Virus record (IMG/VR): IMGVR_UViG_3300009149_003774
Coordinates: 1 to 20,407 of that record
Strand: one strand, 5' to 3'
DNA: 20,407 bases
From: a virus
Every line of letters begins with the position of its first letter. Position 1 is the stretch's first letter. The notes under the pieces were generated by a model. The model worked only from the letters and a program-made list of their open reading frames with translations. It was not told where the DNA came from and made no database searches. This document shows, one piece after another, positions 7,350 to 13,049 of this stretch. The translations under genes and the position numbers were made by a program.

Positions 7350-7486
7350 TTTTTGATTTCTACTTGTTCAATGTTGTCTTTTCCAAGCCAATATTTGTCA
7401 ATCGTTGGTTTGATTCCATTGTTGGATGCTTCAAAAACAAAAACCAACAGCAAAATCGTCAGAATAAAAAGGATTAAATCTTTCAT
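7346..7486 (-). CDS. 46-residue single-pass membrane peptide upstream of PRPP synthetase
   Basis: This short frame is coupled on both sides: its ATG overlaps the stop of the 70-residue gene (TTATGA), and its TGA overlaps the PRPP synthetase ATG. It encodes MKDLILFILTILLLVFVFEA, a clear N-terminal membrane helix, followed by a charged tail ending DNIEQVEIKK. The helix has no lipobox cysteine or obvious cleavage site, so it is probably a membrane anchor with a cytoplasmic or periplasmic tail. Function is unknown. The tight coupling on both sides is the main evidence that it is real. Confidence 0.68.
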   Translation of the reverse strand: MKDLILFILTILLLVFVFEASNNGIKPTIDKYWLGKDNIEQVEIKK

Positions 7487-7695
7487 AATACATTCTCCAT
7501 ATATGTCATTTCCCCAATAGTTTGTTTAGAATCAACTTGATGTGTGATTATATACAAATGGGAAGGTTCTAATGTAAGTGAGGACTCTTGTTTCTCAATC
7601 ATAACTTTTGCTTTGTCAATTGCCATTTCCATCTTGGAAAAACAACCATGTTCGTTACCATCTAGGTCACTGTATAATATGTGTACTTCTTTCAT
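7483..7695 (-). CDS. Hypothetical phage protein (70 aa), first gene of the PRPP synthetase operon
   Basis: This small protein starts with VHILYSDLDGNEHGCFSKME and has a helical centre (AIDKAKVMIEKQE) and a strand-like LYIITHQV. No catalytic motif is seen. The ATG lies 7 bases after a -10 box, so the message is predicted to be leaderless. The stop overlaps the start of the membrane peptide, which in turn overlaps PRPP synthetase, so all three are likely made from one message. Confidence 0.68.
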   Translation of the reverse strand: MKEVHILYSDLDGNEHGCFSKMEMAIDKAKVMIEKQESSLTLEPSHLYIITHQVDSKQTIGEMTYMENVL

Positions 7696-7702
7696 GTTAT
7701 AT

Positions 7703-7731
7703 ACTTTAAATTAGTTTTGTTGAAATGTCAA
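7703..7731 (-). promoter_or_regulatory. Sigma-70-like promoter, leaderless type, for the PRPP synthetase operon
   Basis: TTGACA (7726-7731), a 17-base spacer and TAAAGT (7703-7708) on the minus strand, then 7 bases and ATG 7695. The -35 box comes directly after the T-tract of the NAMPT terminator. The block TTTTTCTTGACATTT is shared with the promoters at 11780 and 12225. Confidence 0.62.
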
Positions 7732-7732
7732 G

Positions 7733-7761
7733 AAAAAGGGGCGGTTAAATTCCACCGCCCC
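7733..7761 (-). terminator. Rho-independent terminator of the NAMPT gene
   Basis: On the minus strand a perfect 8-bp stem, GGGGCGGT with ACCGCCCC (7738-7745 and 7754-7761), encloses an 8-base loop and is followed by TTTTTC. It begins a few bases after the NAMPT stop codon. The GC-rich stem in very AT-rich surroundings makes this unambiguous. The T-tract runs straight into the next promoter. Confidence 0.93.
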
Positions 7762-7767
7762 ATTCAA

Positions 7768-9201
7768 TTAGATTTTAGCACGTTCTCTGACTTCGTCAAA
7801 GGTATGATTCACAAGGATTTCTCCATTTTCATAAACCGTAACCAAATGATTCACAGGTCCGTGAGCAGCATTTTTCAAGTCATCCAGACGGTATGTGGTA
7901 GCTTTACCATCATTCCCAATGTATAACCCGAGACGACCAGCTTTACTTTTCTTGGTTTGATCCAATGGATTCTTTTGGATATCAATCCACTCACCATTCC
8001 GTTTTTGAGCACTACATTTGAAAGCATGTCTCAATGTATCACGGTTTACCTTCTGGAGCAGCCCGCCGCCTTGACCGAAGATCTGCGTTCCGGTGCTGTA
8101 ACCAGCTTGTTTAAGAGCTTCAAGGATTCTTTCAATTCCTTTGGTATCAATTCCGTCACCCCAAATGACACCAACAGCAGGATGTAACTCTTTGTAACCC
8201 TTTGTGTTTAATGTCACACCATAGTCAGCTTCAAGTTGTTGATATGTCCACACGACCAACTCTTCAGGAGTTTCATGCGTTGGCGTGATACTGTCAGGAC
8301 GGATTACAAGCTTCGTTGGGATATCACCAGCGTTAGCATTACGATCAATGATCTGTTGCTTAAAGGTGCTTCCCATTTGTCTCACGAACTCGTAGTAGTC
8401 GTAACTGTCGGCGACTAAACTTACAATTCCAAGTGGGTTTTTATCAAGACAGTCTTGAACGATCTCCATTTCACCTTCTGGACCACCAGCAGTCATTACA
8501 CTGTGTTCAGTTGCAAATACACTATGACCCAATCCTTCAAATGGTGCGTCATAATACTCATTTGCATAATCCAATGCAACCATTGTATCAGTTCCCAAGA
8601 AATTTACCAAGTGAGCAGCACCACCTAAACCAGCACCCTCAAAGGTATTTACACCACGACTTCCAAAATCATGAAGCATAAATGGAAGAAGAAAATCAGC
8701 ATCTGCCGTTTCATCCAAATATCTTTTCAAGATTTTCTTTGTTTGGTAACTTTTGGTTGCCACTGTAATTGGATACCAAACGCGACTCAAGTAAGTCTCA
8801 AGGTAGTTGGTCAACCAAGCACATTTTTCGTCTGTATTTTCAACTGTCATCATGACGTTGTCAATCGGAACTACAGTTCCTTCTGGAACAGCTTTAATCC
8901 GAATTGGAAGCTTTCCACCCAACTCATTGGCAATGTATTCCCAACCTTCACGATTGAAAAAAGTATCATTTCCGAAGAAGTGAGCTTTAATTTTCAAAGC
9001 AGTTGTATCAATCAGGTCTTGTGTTACCACTACCCCCTCAAGCCGTTTAAGCAAAGGTTGTAATCCGAAGAAAACCGCCTCGTTGTATTCTGCACCTTTA
9101 CGTGCCTCAAAGTAGCTATAAATGACCTCTGTACCGGGTCTATAGACTAAATTATGTCCTACTTTGTAGGAATCGACATCCATTATTATATTATGTTTCA
9201 T
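7768..9201 (-). CDS. nadV: Nicotinamide phosphoribosyltransferase (NAMPT/NadV)
   Basis: The 477-residue protein has full family length and converts nicotinamide plus PRPP to NMN. Active-site motifs are all present: HDFGSRG (177-183, aromatic and arginine residues that hold nicotinamide and phosphate), D205 in LGTDT (the residue that selects nicotinamide in NAMPT), H233 in ATEHS (the phosphorylated histidine), RPDS (301-304), WGDGID (347-352) and GGGLLQK (378-384). An AAGGA ribosome binding site, a leader of about 40 bases, its own promoter and a strong terminator make it a single-gene unit. Together with PRPP synthetase and NMNAT it completes NAD+ salvage. In NARP1 phages a NAMPT-like enzyme (Namat) instead uses pyrophosphorylated ADP-ribose, so the natural substrate should be treated as open. 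Confidence 0.95.
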   Translation of the reverse strand: MKHNIIMDVDSYKVGHNLVYRPGTEVIYSYFEARKGAEYNEAVFFGLQPLLKRLEGVVVTQDLIDTTALKIKAHFFGNDTFFNREGWEYIANELGGKLPIRIKAVPEGTVVPIDNVMMTVENTDEKCAWLTNYLETYLSRVWYPITVATKSYQTKKILKRYLDETADADFLLPFMLHDFGSRGVNTFEGAGLGGAAHLVNFLGTDTMVALDYANEYYDAPFEGLGHSVFATEHSVMTAGGPEGEMEIVQDCLDKNPLGIVSLVADSYDYYEFVRQMGSTFKQQIIDRNANAGDIPTKLVIRPDSITPTHETPEELVVWTYQQLEADYGVTLNTKGYKELHPAVGVIWGDGIDTKGIERILEALKQAGYSTGTQIFGQGGGLLQKVNRDTLRHAFKCSAQKRNGEWIDIQKNPLDQTKKSKAGRLGLYIGNDGKATTYRLDDLKNAAHGPVNHLVTVYENGEILVNHTFDEVRERAKI

Positions 9202-9248
9202 TTTATTTTTTCCTTATCTTTATCAGGATTATTGTTTATTAGATTACC

Positions 9249-9277
9249 ATCCTATCATGTAAAATGGCAAAAGTCAA
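9249..9277 (-). promoter_or_regulatory. Sigma-70-like promoter for NAMPT
   Basis: TTGACT (9272-9277), a 17-base spacer and TAGGAT (9249-9254) on the minus strand. The -10 box is a poorer match than the others. It is followed by a leader of about 40 bases carrying AAGGA before ATG 9201. Confidence 0.58.
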
Positions 9278-9387
9278 GTTTTTTTAAACGGGTGATTAAA
9301 GTTTATTCTACCCCTCACCCATCCAGTGTTCTCAAATTCACGTAACATGTTGGGGTTTATACGTTTGTTGGTTTTTCCATCATTTGT
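9274..9387 (-). pseudogene. In-frame extension after the TAG of the 59-aa gene; endonuclease-tail-like fragment
   Basis: Reading on past the TAG at 9388-9390 in the same frame gives 37 further codons before TGA, including NDGKTNKRINPNML and NTGWVRGRINF. The NDGxxNKRI ... GWxxGR layout resembles a short tail seen on phage HNH and GIY-YIG homing endonucleases. This stretch may therefore be a decayed remnant of such a gene, an extension made by stop readthrough, or a micro-ORF starting at the internal ATG at 9348 (24 codons). No ribosome binding site precedes that ATG. The final TGA overlaps the NAMPT -35 box. Confidence 0.35.
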
Positions 9388-9567
9388 CTAATCCACAAAT
9401 TCAACTTCAAATTCAACTTTTCTCACAGACGTTGTTCTAATTCCATCTTCATTCGCCGTTGGAACCCAAAATCTAATGGGAGAAGTTGCGATCAATCCTT
9501 TTGATCCCACATATTCAAGGATTGCTTCTTCAAGTTCGTCTCCCGTCAATTCAACTGTTGTTTTCAT
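9388..9567 (-). CDS. 59-residue hypothetical protein coupled to the NadM/Nudix gene
   Basis: The ATG overlaps the TGA of the NadM-like/Nudix gene, so it is the third gene of the NAD operon. The protein begins TTVELTGDELEEAILEYVGSKG, a helix-forming acidic start, and ends in alternating charged and hydrophobic residues (VRKVEFEVEFVD), which suggests a beta-strand. I recognise no function. The stop is TAG, and the frame remains open afterwards, so a longer product is possible. Confidence 0.62.
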   Translation of the reverse strand: MKTTVELTGDELEEAILEYVGSKGLIATSPIRFWVPTANEDGIRTTSVRKVEFEVEFVD

Positions 9568-10607
9568 AGTATAAAATTCCCATTTTCATCGTAAGCATCA
9601 TTGAGTAATGTTTCAAATAATTCAGCATGTTCTGGAACTAAATCGTCAACATCAATCTCACTAAGTGGAATGTATCGTATCTCTTCAATATCATCTTGTG
9701 CTCTTGGTTCACCGTCAACATATTCAGCAACAAAGAATGTTGTGGTTATACTATCAACCTCACGGCGGTATCTGTGATCATCAATCATAAAACTTCCCAT
9801 ATATTGTAGATTTTGTATCTCAATATTAGCTTCTTCCATCACTTCACGCTTGGCAGCATCTTCAAACTTTTCATTGGTATCAACAAAACCGCCGATGAAT
9901 CTGAATTTGGTTTCATTTGGCTTTCTAGCAAGTAACAGATTTTCACCATCCAGAACAGCAACATCTACAGTTGGATAAACTTTGGGATATTGATTTTGTG
10001 TAGCCCAAATGACACCGTCGCGGAAATCCTTTGTTCCCTTTACGGAACTGCCAGCACGAGCATTCTGAGTCTCGTTGTTTTTGTAGATTTTCTGAGATAA
10101 CTCAACTGCTTTGTGTTTGCCGTTGTAATGTTTGCAGAATGTGTATTTTCCGCCATGAATACCGCTGATAGTTTTCAGCTTATGTTTCTTTGCAAATCTA
10201 TCTACTTGTTCGTCAATTGATTTACTCCATTCATCGTCGCTTCTATTGTCTTTCACATATCCAATATGCAAAGACTCAAAGTTACCGTAGTATTCGTCAA
10301 CCATCAACTTACGTGTCTCAAAATCCATTGGATTCTGTTTCGTTGCAACTACAGGACTCAACCCAAGTAAAATCAACACTTTATCATTTTCATTTAAAAG
10401 TCTGAGGATTTGTGTATTCATTTCAGAGCACATTTCGTCACTTTGAAATCTTCCGATTAATACTGCTAGTTTTTTCATTTTGTTTTCTTTGATCAAGCTT
10501 CTGCCTGTGTTTTTGGAAGCGACGACTATATTCAATTCGCCTTTTTTAATTCCGCCACCGATATCAAACATACGTTTGTCATCTTCCATTGTGTCATATG
10601 GTTCCAT
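9564..10607 (-). CDS. NadM-like nucleotidyltransferase / Nudix hydrolase fusion with degenerate first active site
   Basis: I chose ATG 10607 because GGAG lies 9 bases upstream, giving 347 residues. Residues 1-43 form an extra N-terminal piece containing GGGIKKGELNIVVASKNTG, which looks like the Walker A region of a RecA/DnaB ATPase but lacks the usual GKS/T. Residues 44 to about 200 resemble NadM (KKLAVLIGRFQ, then TKQNPMDFETRKLMVDEYY). However, the H-x-G-H nucleotidyltransferase motif expected after GRFQ is replaced by SDEMCSEM. The C-terminal domain has an intact Nudix box, GGFVDTNEKFEDAAK followed by REVMEEANI (about 239-261). NadM-Nudix proteins join NMN adenylylation with ADP-ribose hydrolysis. 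Here the Nudix activity looks intact and the transferase activity doubtful. The upstream gene supplies a complete NMNAT-type domain. Confidence 0.86.
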   Translation of the reverse strand: MEPYDTMEDDKRMFDIGGGIKKGELNIVVASKNTGRSLIKENKMKKLAVLIGRFQSDEMCSEMNTQILRLLNENDKVLILLGLSPVVATKQNPMDFETRKLMVDEYYGNFESLHIGYVKDNRSDDEWSKSIDEQVDRFAKKHKLKTISGIHGGKYTFCKHYNGKHKAVELSQKIYKNNETQNARAGSSVKGTKDFRDGVIWATQNQYPKVYPTVDVAVLDGENLLLARKPNETKFRFIGGFVDTNEKFEDAAKREVMEEANIEIQNLQYMGSFMIDDHRYRREVDSITTTFFVAEYVDGEPRAQDDIEEIRYIPLSEIDVDDLVPEHAELFETLLNDAYDENGNFIL

Positions 10608-10611
10608 TTTA

Positions 10612-11706
10612 TTATTCTCCATTTCTAATTTGTGTACTACTGATTGGATTGGTGTAATCCAACACCATTGCAATCATATCAATTGCCAATTCTTTGAATT
10701 GAAGAGGTGCGTCAGCCAATGCTTCATACTCTCCATTTTCAAACATCCCATCTCTAGGAACCACAATAAATTTGATTCCATGTGTATGCAACATCAACAA
10801 ATCTTCATATGGATAATCCCACACCAAACGATTCATTGTATCAGCACCAACAACAAATGTGGCACCTTCATAAAATTTGATTTTGTCAATGAATTTTGGA
10901 AGATTGCTGACAATTAAATTTTCATCAAATTGTTTTGCTCTATCGTTTAAATCTCGTGGTAAAACGTCTGGCTTTTCTACATTCTTAACAGACAATTCAA
11001 AATAAACTTTTTTGCCTGTTTGTTTTTCAACCAACCTCGCAATCTCAGCATGACCTTCGTGTTGTGGGTTGAAGCTGCCAGGAAAAATTATGTCATTCCG
11101 TGGGTCACATTCTCCGAGAAGTGCAATTGGTATGTTTCCGTATGCTTCACCATATTCTGTATCAACTTCATCTGCATAAGTTATAACGTCCTCAATCGGC
11201 TTTGTAAGCATATTGTCAAATACATCAGGCATTTCATAAGCATCAGCCATGAAACCCAAGATCAATCCAGATACAGCTTTCTCTTGTAATTTTCTATCAA
11301 CATTTGGTAATTTAATACCCAACGTTTTCAAAGTCTTTCCATTGAAGTAACTGATGAATAATTTGTGTTCTCGTCCTTCTCTTTCACCGTCTTTTTTCAA
11401 AGAACATGTAACACCAAACCCAATTGTTTGTTCAAGTCGTTTGTAGTCATTTACCACTTCACCTTTTCTAAAGGCAGCTAATGCTAACCGCTTTGCAGCA
11501 TTTTCATCACAATATTTGTCAATTTCATACCCAAGAGCTTTATTAAAAGCTTCCGTTGCGTATGGAACTTCAAATCCGAGAATAGTGGCACTACCACCAC
11601 CTTGTTCCAGAAAGTCACCGATAAAGCGGGTTCCTCCGCCAGTGACCAAAAGGTATGCCTTTTCAGGCTTGCCATTAATGGCATCTATAATTTTTTGCTT
11701 ATTCAT
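10612..11706 (-). CDS. CinA-like domain fused to an NMN adenylyltransferase-type domain
   Basis: I chose ATG 11706 (364 residues); the longer frame begins with TTG inside a leader hairpin. Residues 1 to about 185 resemble a CinA C-terminal (PncC-type) domain: LLVTGGG, FLEQGGGSATILGFEVPYATEAF, then FGVTCSL and KLFISYFNG. PncC enzymes deamidate NMN, but this version has the VTGGG start seen in catalytically uncertain relatives. Residues 206-364 form a nucleotidyltransferase domain with IIFPGSFNPQHEGHAEIARL (HxGH at 216-219) and the C-terminal ISSTQIR (355-361), the two hallmarks of NMNAT/NadD enzymes. This gene can thus supply the NMN-to-NAD+ step missing from the degenerate NadM domain next door. 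It lies at the head of the NAD operon, behind a strong promoter and a hairpin leader. Confidence 0.86.
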   Translation of the reverse strand: MNKQKIIDAINGKPEKAYLLVTGGGTRFIGDFLEQGGGSATILGFEVPYATEAFNKALGYEIDKYCDENAAKRLALAAFRKGEVVNDYKRLEQTIGFGVTCSLKKDGEREGREHKLFISYFNGKTLKTLGIKLPNVDRKLQEKAVSGLILGFMADAYEMPDVFDNMLTKPIEDVITYADEVDTEYGEAYGNIPIALLGECDPRNDIIFPGSFNPQHEGHAEIARLVEKQTGKKVYFELSVKNVEKPDVLPRDLNDRAKQFDENLIVSNLPKFIDKIKFYEGATFVVGADTMNRLVWDYPYEDLLMLHTHGIKFIVVPRDGMFENGEYEALADAPLQFKELAIDMIAMVLDYTNPISSTQIRNGE

Positions 11707-11741
11707 ATCTTTATCTGAATGTTTGCGTTTGACTGTTACAG

Positions 11742-11765
11742 CAAGCCTTATCAATATCAGGCTTG
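11742..11765 (-). promoter_or_regulatory. Stem-loop in the leader of the NAD operon
   Basis: CAAGCCT (11742-11748) pairs with AGGCTTG (11759-11765) around a 10-base loop. Allowing one mismatch, the stem extends to 11 positions. It begins only a few bases after the predicted transcription start (about 11773) and lies some 36 bases before the ATG. No T-tract follows, so it is not a terminator. It could stabilise the 5' end or be a regulatory element. The following start codon has no Shine-Dalgarno site. Confidence 0.6.
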
Positions 11766-11779
11766 TTGTGTTATTATTA

Positions 11780-11808
11780 AATATACATTATACTGTTTAA
11801 AATGTCAA
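11780..11808 (-). promoter_or_regulatory. Consensus sigma-70 promoter for the NAD operon
   Basis: TTGACA (11803-11808), a 17-base spacer and TATATT (11780-11785) on the minus strand, giving a leader of about 66 bases. The TTTTTTCTTGACATTTT block and the AATAAAATAA upstream of it are shared with the promoter at 12225, suggesting copied promoter modules. Confidence 0.72.
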
Positions 11809-11854
11809 GAAAAAAGTTATTTTATTTTTCCTCGACTTTTTCATTTGTTTTAAA

Positions 11855-12217
11855 TTATCTATGTGGACTGTATAAAATCCTACCACTAACGGCATCTGAT
11901 ACGACGAGGTTCTTCGTTATTCCAGTGTCTTTTAACGTACGTAACTGAATTCGTGATGGGGGTCTAGTATCATAATCATACATAATTTGATTTGGTTCGA
12001 TTGTAACTCTCACATAACCCTTAGAATACATACCATCGTATATCTTCTCAATATCATCAAAATCCATAGGGTCTAATCCCATTTGGAGAGTTTCCGCTCC
12101 AAAATCAGCATGAGAAGTAACTCGAATGACCTCACCACGATTATCCATCCAGGCAGGAATATATCCCATTGTAGATTCTTCTAATACTTGCTCAACCAAT
12201 TCTTTTAATAATATCAT
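11855..12217 (-). CDS. Hypothetical phage protein (120 aa) with LLKELVE N-terminus
   Basis: I chose ATG 12217 because it lies 7 bases after the -10 box; the ATG at 12238 would overlap the promoter itself. The protein starts MILLKELVEQVLEEST, an amphipathic leader-like segment, followed by GYIPAWMDNRGEVIRVTSHADF and a C-terminus with strand-like RIQLRTLKD and VSDAVSGRILY. The GYIPAW...VIRV pattern is reminiscent of orphans in other large phages, but I know no function. It forms a single-gene transcription unit between the lipoprotein gene and the NAD operon. Confidence 0.68.
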   Translation of the reverse strand: MILLKELVEQVLEESTMGYIPAWMDNRGEVIRVTSHADFGAETLQMGLDPMDFDDIEKIYDGMYSKGYVRVTIEPNQIMYDYDTRPPSRIQLRTLKDTGITKNLVVSDAVSGRILYSPHR

Positions 12218-12224
12218 AATATAA

Positions 12225-12253
12225 TAAATACTACACATTCATTGAAATGTCAA
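12225..12253 (-). promoter_or_regulatory. Sigma-70-like promoter, leaderless type
   Basis: TTGACA (12248-12253), a 17-base spacer and TATTTA (12225-12230) on the minus strand, then 7 bases and ATG 12217. The promoter lies between the arms of a 9-bp inverted repeat (12233-12241 and 12274-12282). Confidence 0.66.
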
Positions 12254-12282
12254 GAAAAACTTATTTTATTTTCTGAATGTGT
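12233..12282. repeat. 9-bp inverted repeat around a promoter
   Basis: ACACATTCA (12233-12241) and its exact complement TGAATGTGT (12274-12282) are separated by 32 bases that include the -35 box of the gene starting at 12217. One arm lies in the promoter spacer and the other in the last codons of the lipoprotein gene. It may be an operator pair or a long-loop hairpin at the end of the lipoprotein message. A chance occurrence is possible in AT-rich DNA. Confidence 0.4.
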
Positions 12283-12445
12283 ATCCCGGAGGGATAAGTT
12301 CTAATCTACGTTGATCTATCCAGACCTCACGACTTCCTTGTTTTATCTTGATCCACTTGTCAGTTTCAATTATTTCACTTTTGGTGGCACACCCGCCCAA
12401 AAATAGAACGGTTGCAAGTAACAATGTTAATTTTATTTTATTCAT
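12266..12445 (-). CDS. Small predicted lipoprotein (59 aa)
   Basis: The protein opens MNKIKLTLLLATVLFLGGCA: a basic N-terminus, a hydrophobic helix and the lipobox LGGC with C19. This is a textbook signal for lipid attachment and export, leaving a mature peptide of 41 residues (TKSEIIETDKWIKIKQGSRE, ending PPGYTFRK). Its ATG overlaps the end of the 2H-phosphoesterase-like gene by 8 bases, so it is the last gene of the eight-gene operon. Phage lipoproteins of this size include outer-membrane spanin subunits and superinfection-exclusion proteins that block receptors. The mature part is not proline-rich as many o-spanins are, so exclusion is equally plausible. Confidence 0.78.
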   Translation of the reverse strand: MNKIKLTLLLATVLFLGGCATKSEIIETDKWIKIKQGSREVWIDQRRLELIPPGYTFRK

Positions 12446-12836
12446 TTAGATATCCTACTGTTAGGTGATATGGCCATTTAGGTTCAGGAGATAGACCAAG
12501 TTTCTCACGTATTTCCGATGCTTCTGGACAATCAACAACTAACCAAAAATAATTATCGTTATTTGTTAATGTTCCGTAGTTAAATTTAACTGTTTCGTCG
12601 GCACGATAACCCCAATTCTTTTTTACCTTCGTATACTTACCAGCAACTACTGTAATATGAGCACCATGAAGCGGCCACGTTATCTTATTTTGTTTGTGGA
12701 GCATCCAATTACACACACGGTTGTAGTAATACACAATGTCAAATGGACAGTCTATTACCACCCAATCGTTTTTATAACGAACTTTACCAGTGGCTGTATG
12801 TGGTGTTTTGTTTTTCACAACTGGAACATACATCAT
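12438..12836 (-). CDS. 2H-phosphoesterase-like protein
   Basis: This 132-residue protein carries two H-hydrophobic-T-hydrophobic motifs: HGAHITVVAG (H60, T62) and WPYHLTVGYL (H124, T126), 64 residues apart. Paired HxT motifs at such spacing define the 2H phosphoesterase superfamily (LigT, CPDase and the phage anti-CBASS enzyme Acb1), which act on 2'-5' or cyclic nucleotide phosphates. The rest is orphan sequence, including WVVIDCPFDIVYYYNRVC and YFWLVVDCPEASEIREKLG. A defence-evasion role like that of Acb1 is inference; RNA end processing is the alternative. It lies between a small membrane protein gene and a lipoprotein gene. The first two codons are both ATG, and I see no ribosome binding site. 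Confidence 0.7.
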   Translation of the reverse strand: MMYVPVVKNKTPHTATGKVRYKNDWVVIDCPFDIVYYYNRVCNWMLHKQNKITWPLHGAHITVVAGKYTKVKKNWGYRADETVKFNYGTLTNNDNYFWLVVDCPEASEIREKLGLSPEPKWPYHLTVGYLNE

Positions 12837-12854
12837 CAGTTATAAAAAGTCAAG

Positions 12855-13049
12855 TCAAAAATCTATTTTTTTCTGAATTCCGTAAATCGGAGGTTTCTCT
12901 GAAAAATCTAAAGCATCATCTTGTTTCCAAATGCTGAAATATCCACTTGAAAATAAAATGATTAATAGTATCACTATCAAAGCTACTTTCTTCCAAGTGG
13001 CAAAGCGTTTAAAGTCACTTATATAAAATTTACTTTCCCACCTTTTCAT
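12855..13049 (-). CDS. Small single-pass membrane protein (64 aa)
   Basis: I chose ATG 13049, since the codon before it is TTG. The protein has a basic N-terminal part (KRWESKFYISDFKRFATWKK), then a strong membrane helix (VALIVILLIILFSSGYFSI) and an acidic C-terminal tail (KQDDALDFSEKPP). The positive-inside rule predicts a cytoplasmic N-terminus and a periplasmic tail. Its start overlaps the preceding gene by 20 bases. Paired with the lipoprotein two genes downstream, it could be an inner-membrane partner of a spanin-type or exclusion system, but this is speculative. Confidence 0.68.
   Translation of the reverse strand: MKRWESKFYISDFKRFATWKKVALIVILLIILFSSGYFSIWKQDDALDFSEKPPIYGIQKKIDF

Noticed and set aside
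7768-9201. Several plus-strand frames opposite NAMPT, the longest 130 codons (8671-9063)
   Set aside because: They are antisense to a full-length enzyme with all motifs present, lack recognisable domains, and have no promoter or ribosome binding site.
9388-9390. Genome-wide TAG recoding (stop reassigned to an amino acid)
   Set aside because: Only one frame shows an attractive in-frame continuation, and the large enzymes use ordinary TAA or TGA stops without internal TAG. A local explanation is simpler.
12843-12859. TTGACTTGACT just upstream of the 2H-phosphoesterase-like gene as a promoter
   Set aside because: A -10 box at the correct distance would fall inside the gene, and the first TGA is the stop codon of the gene before it.
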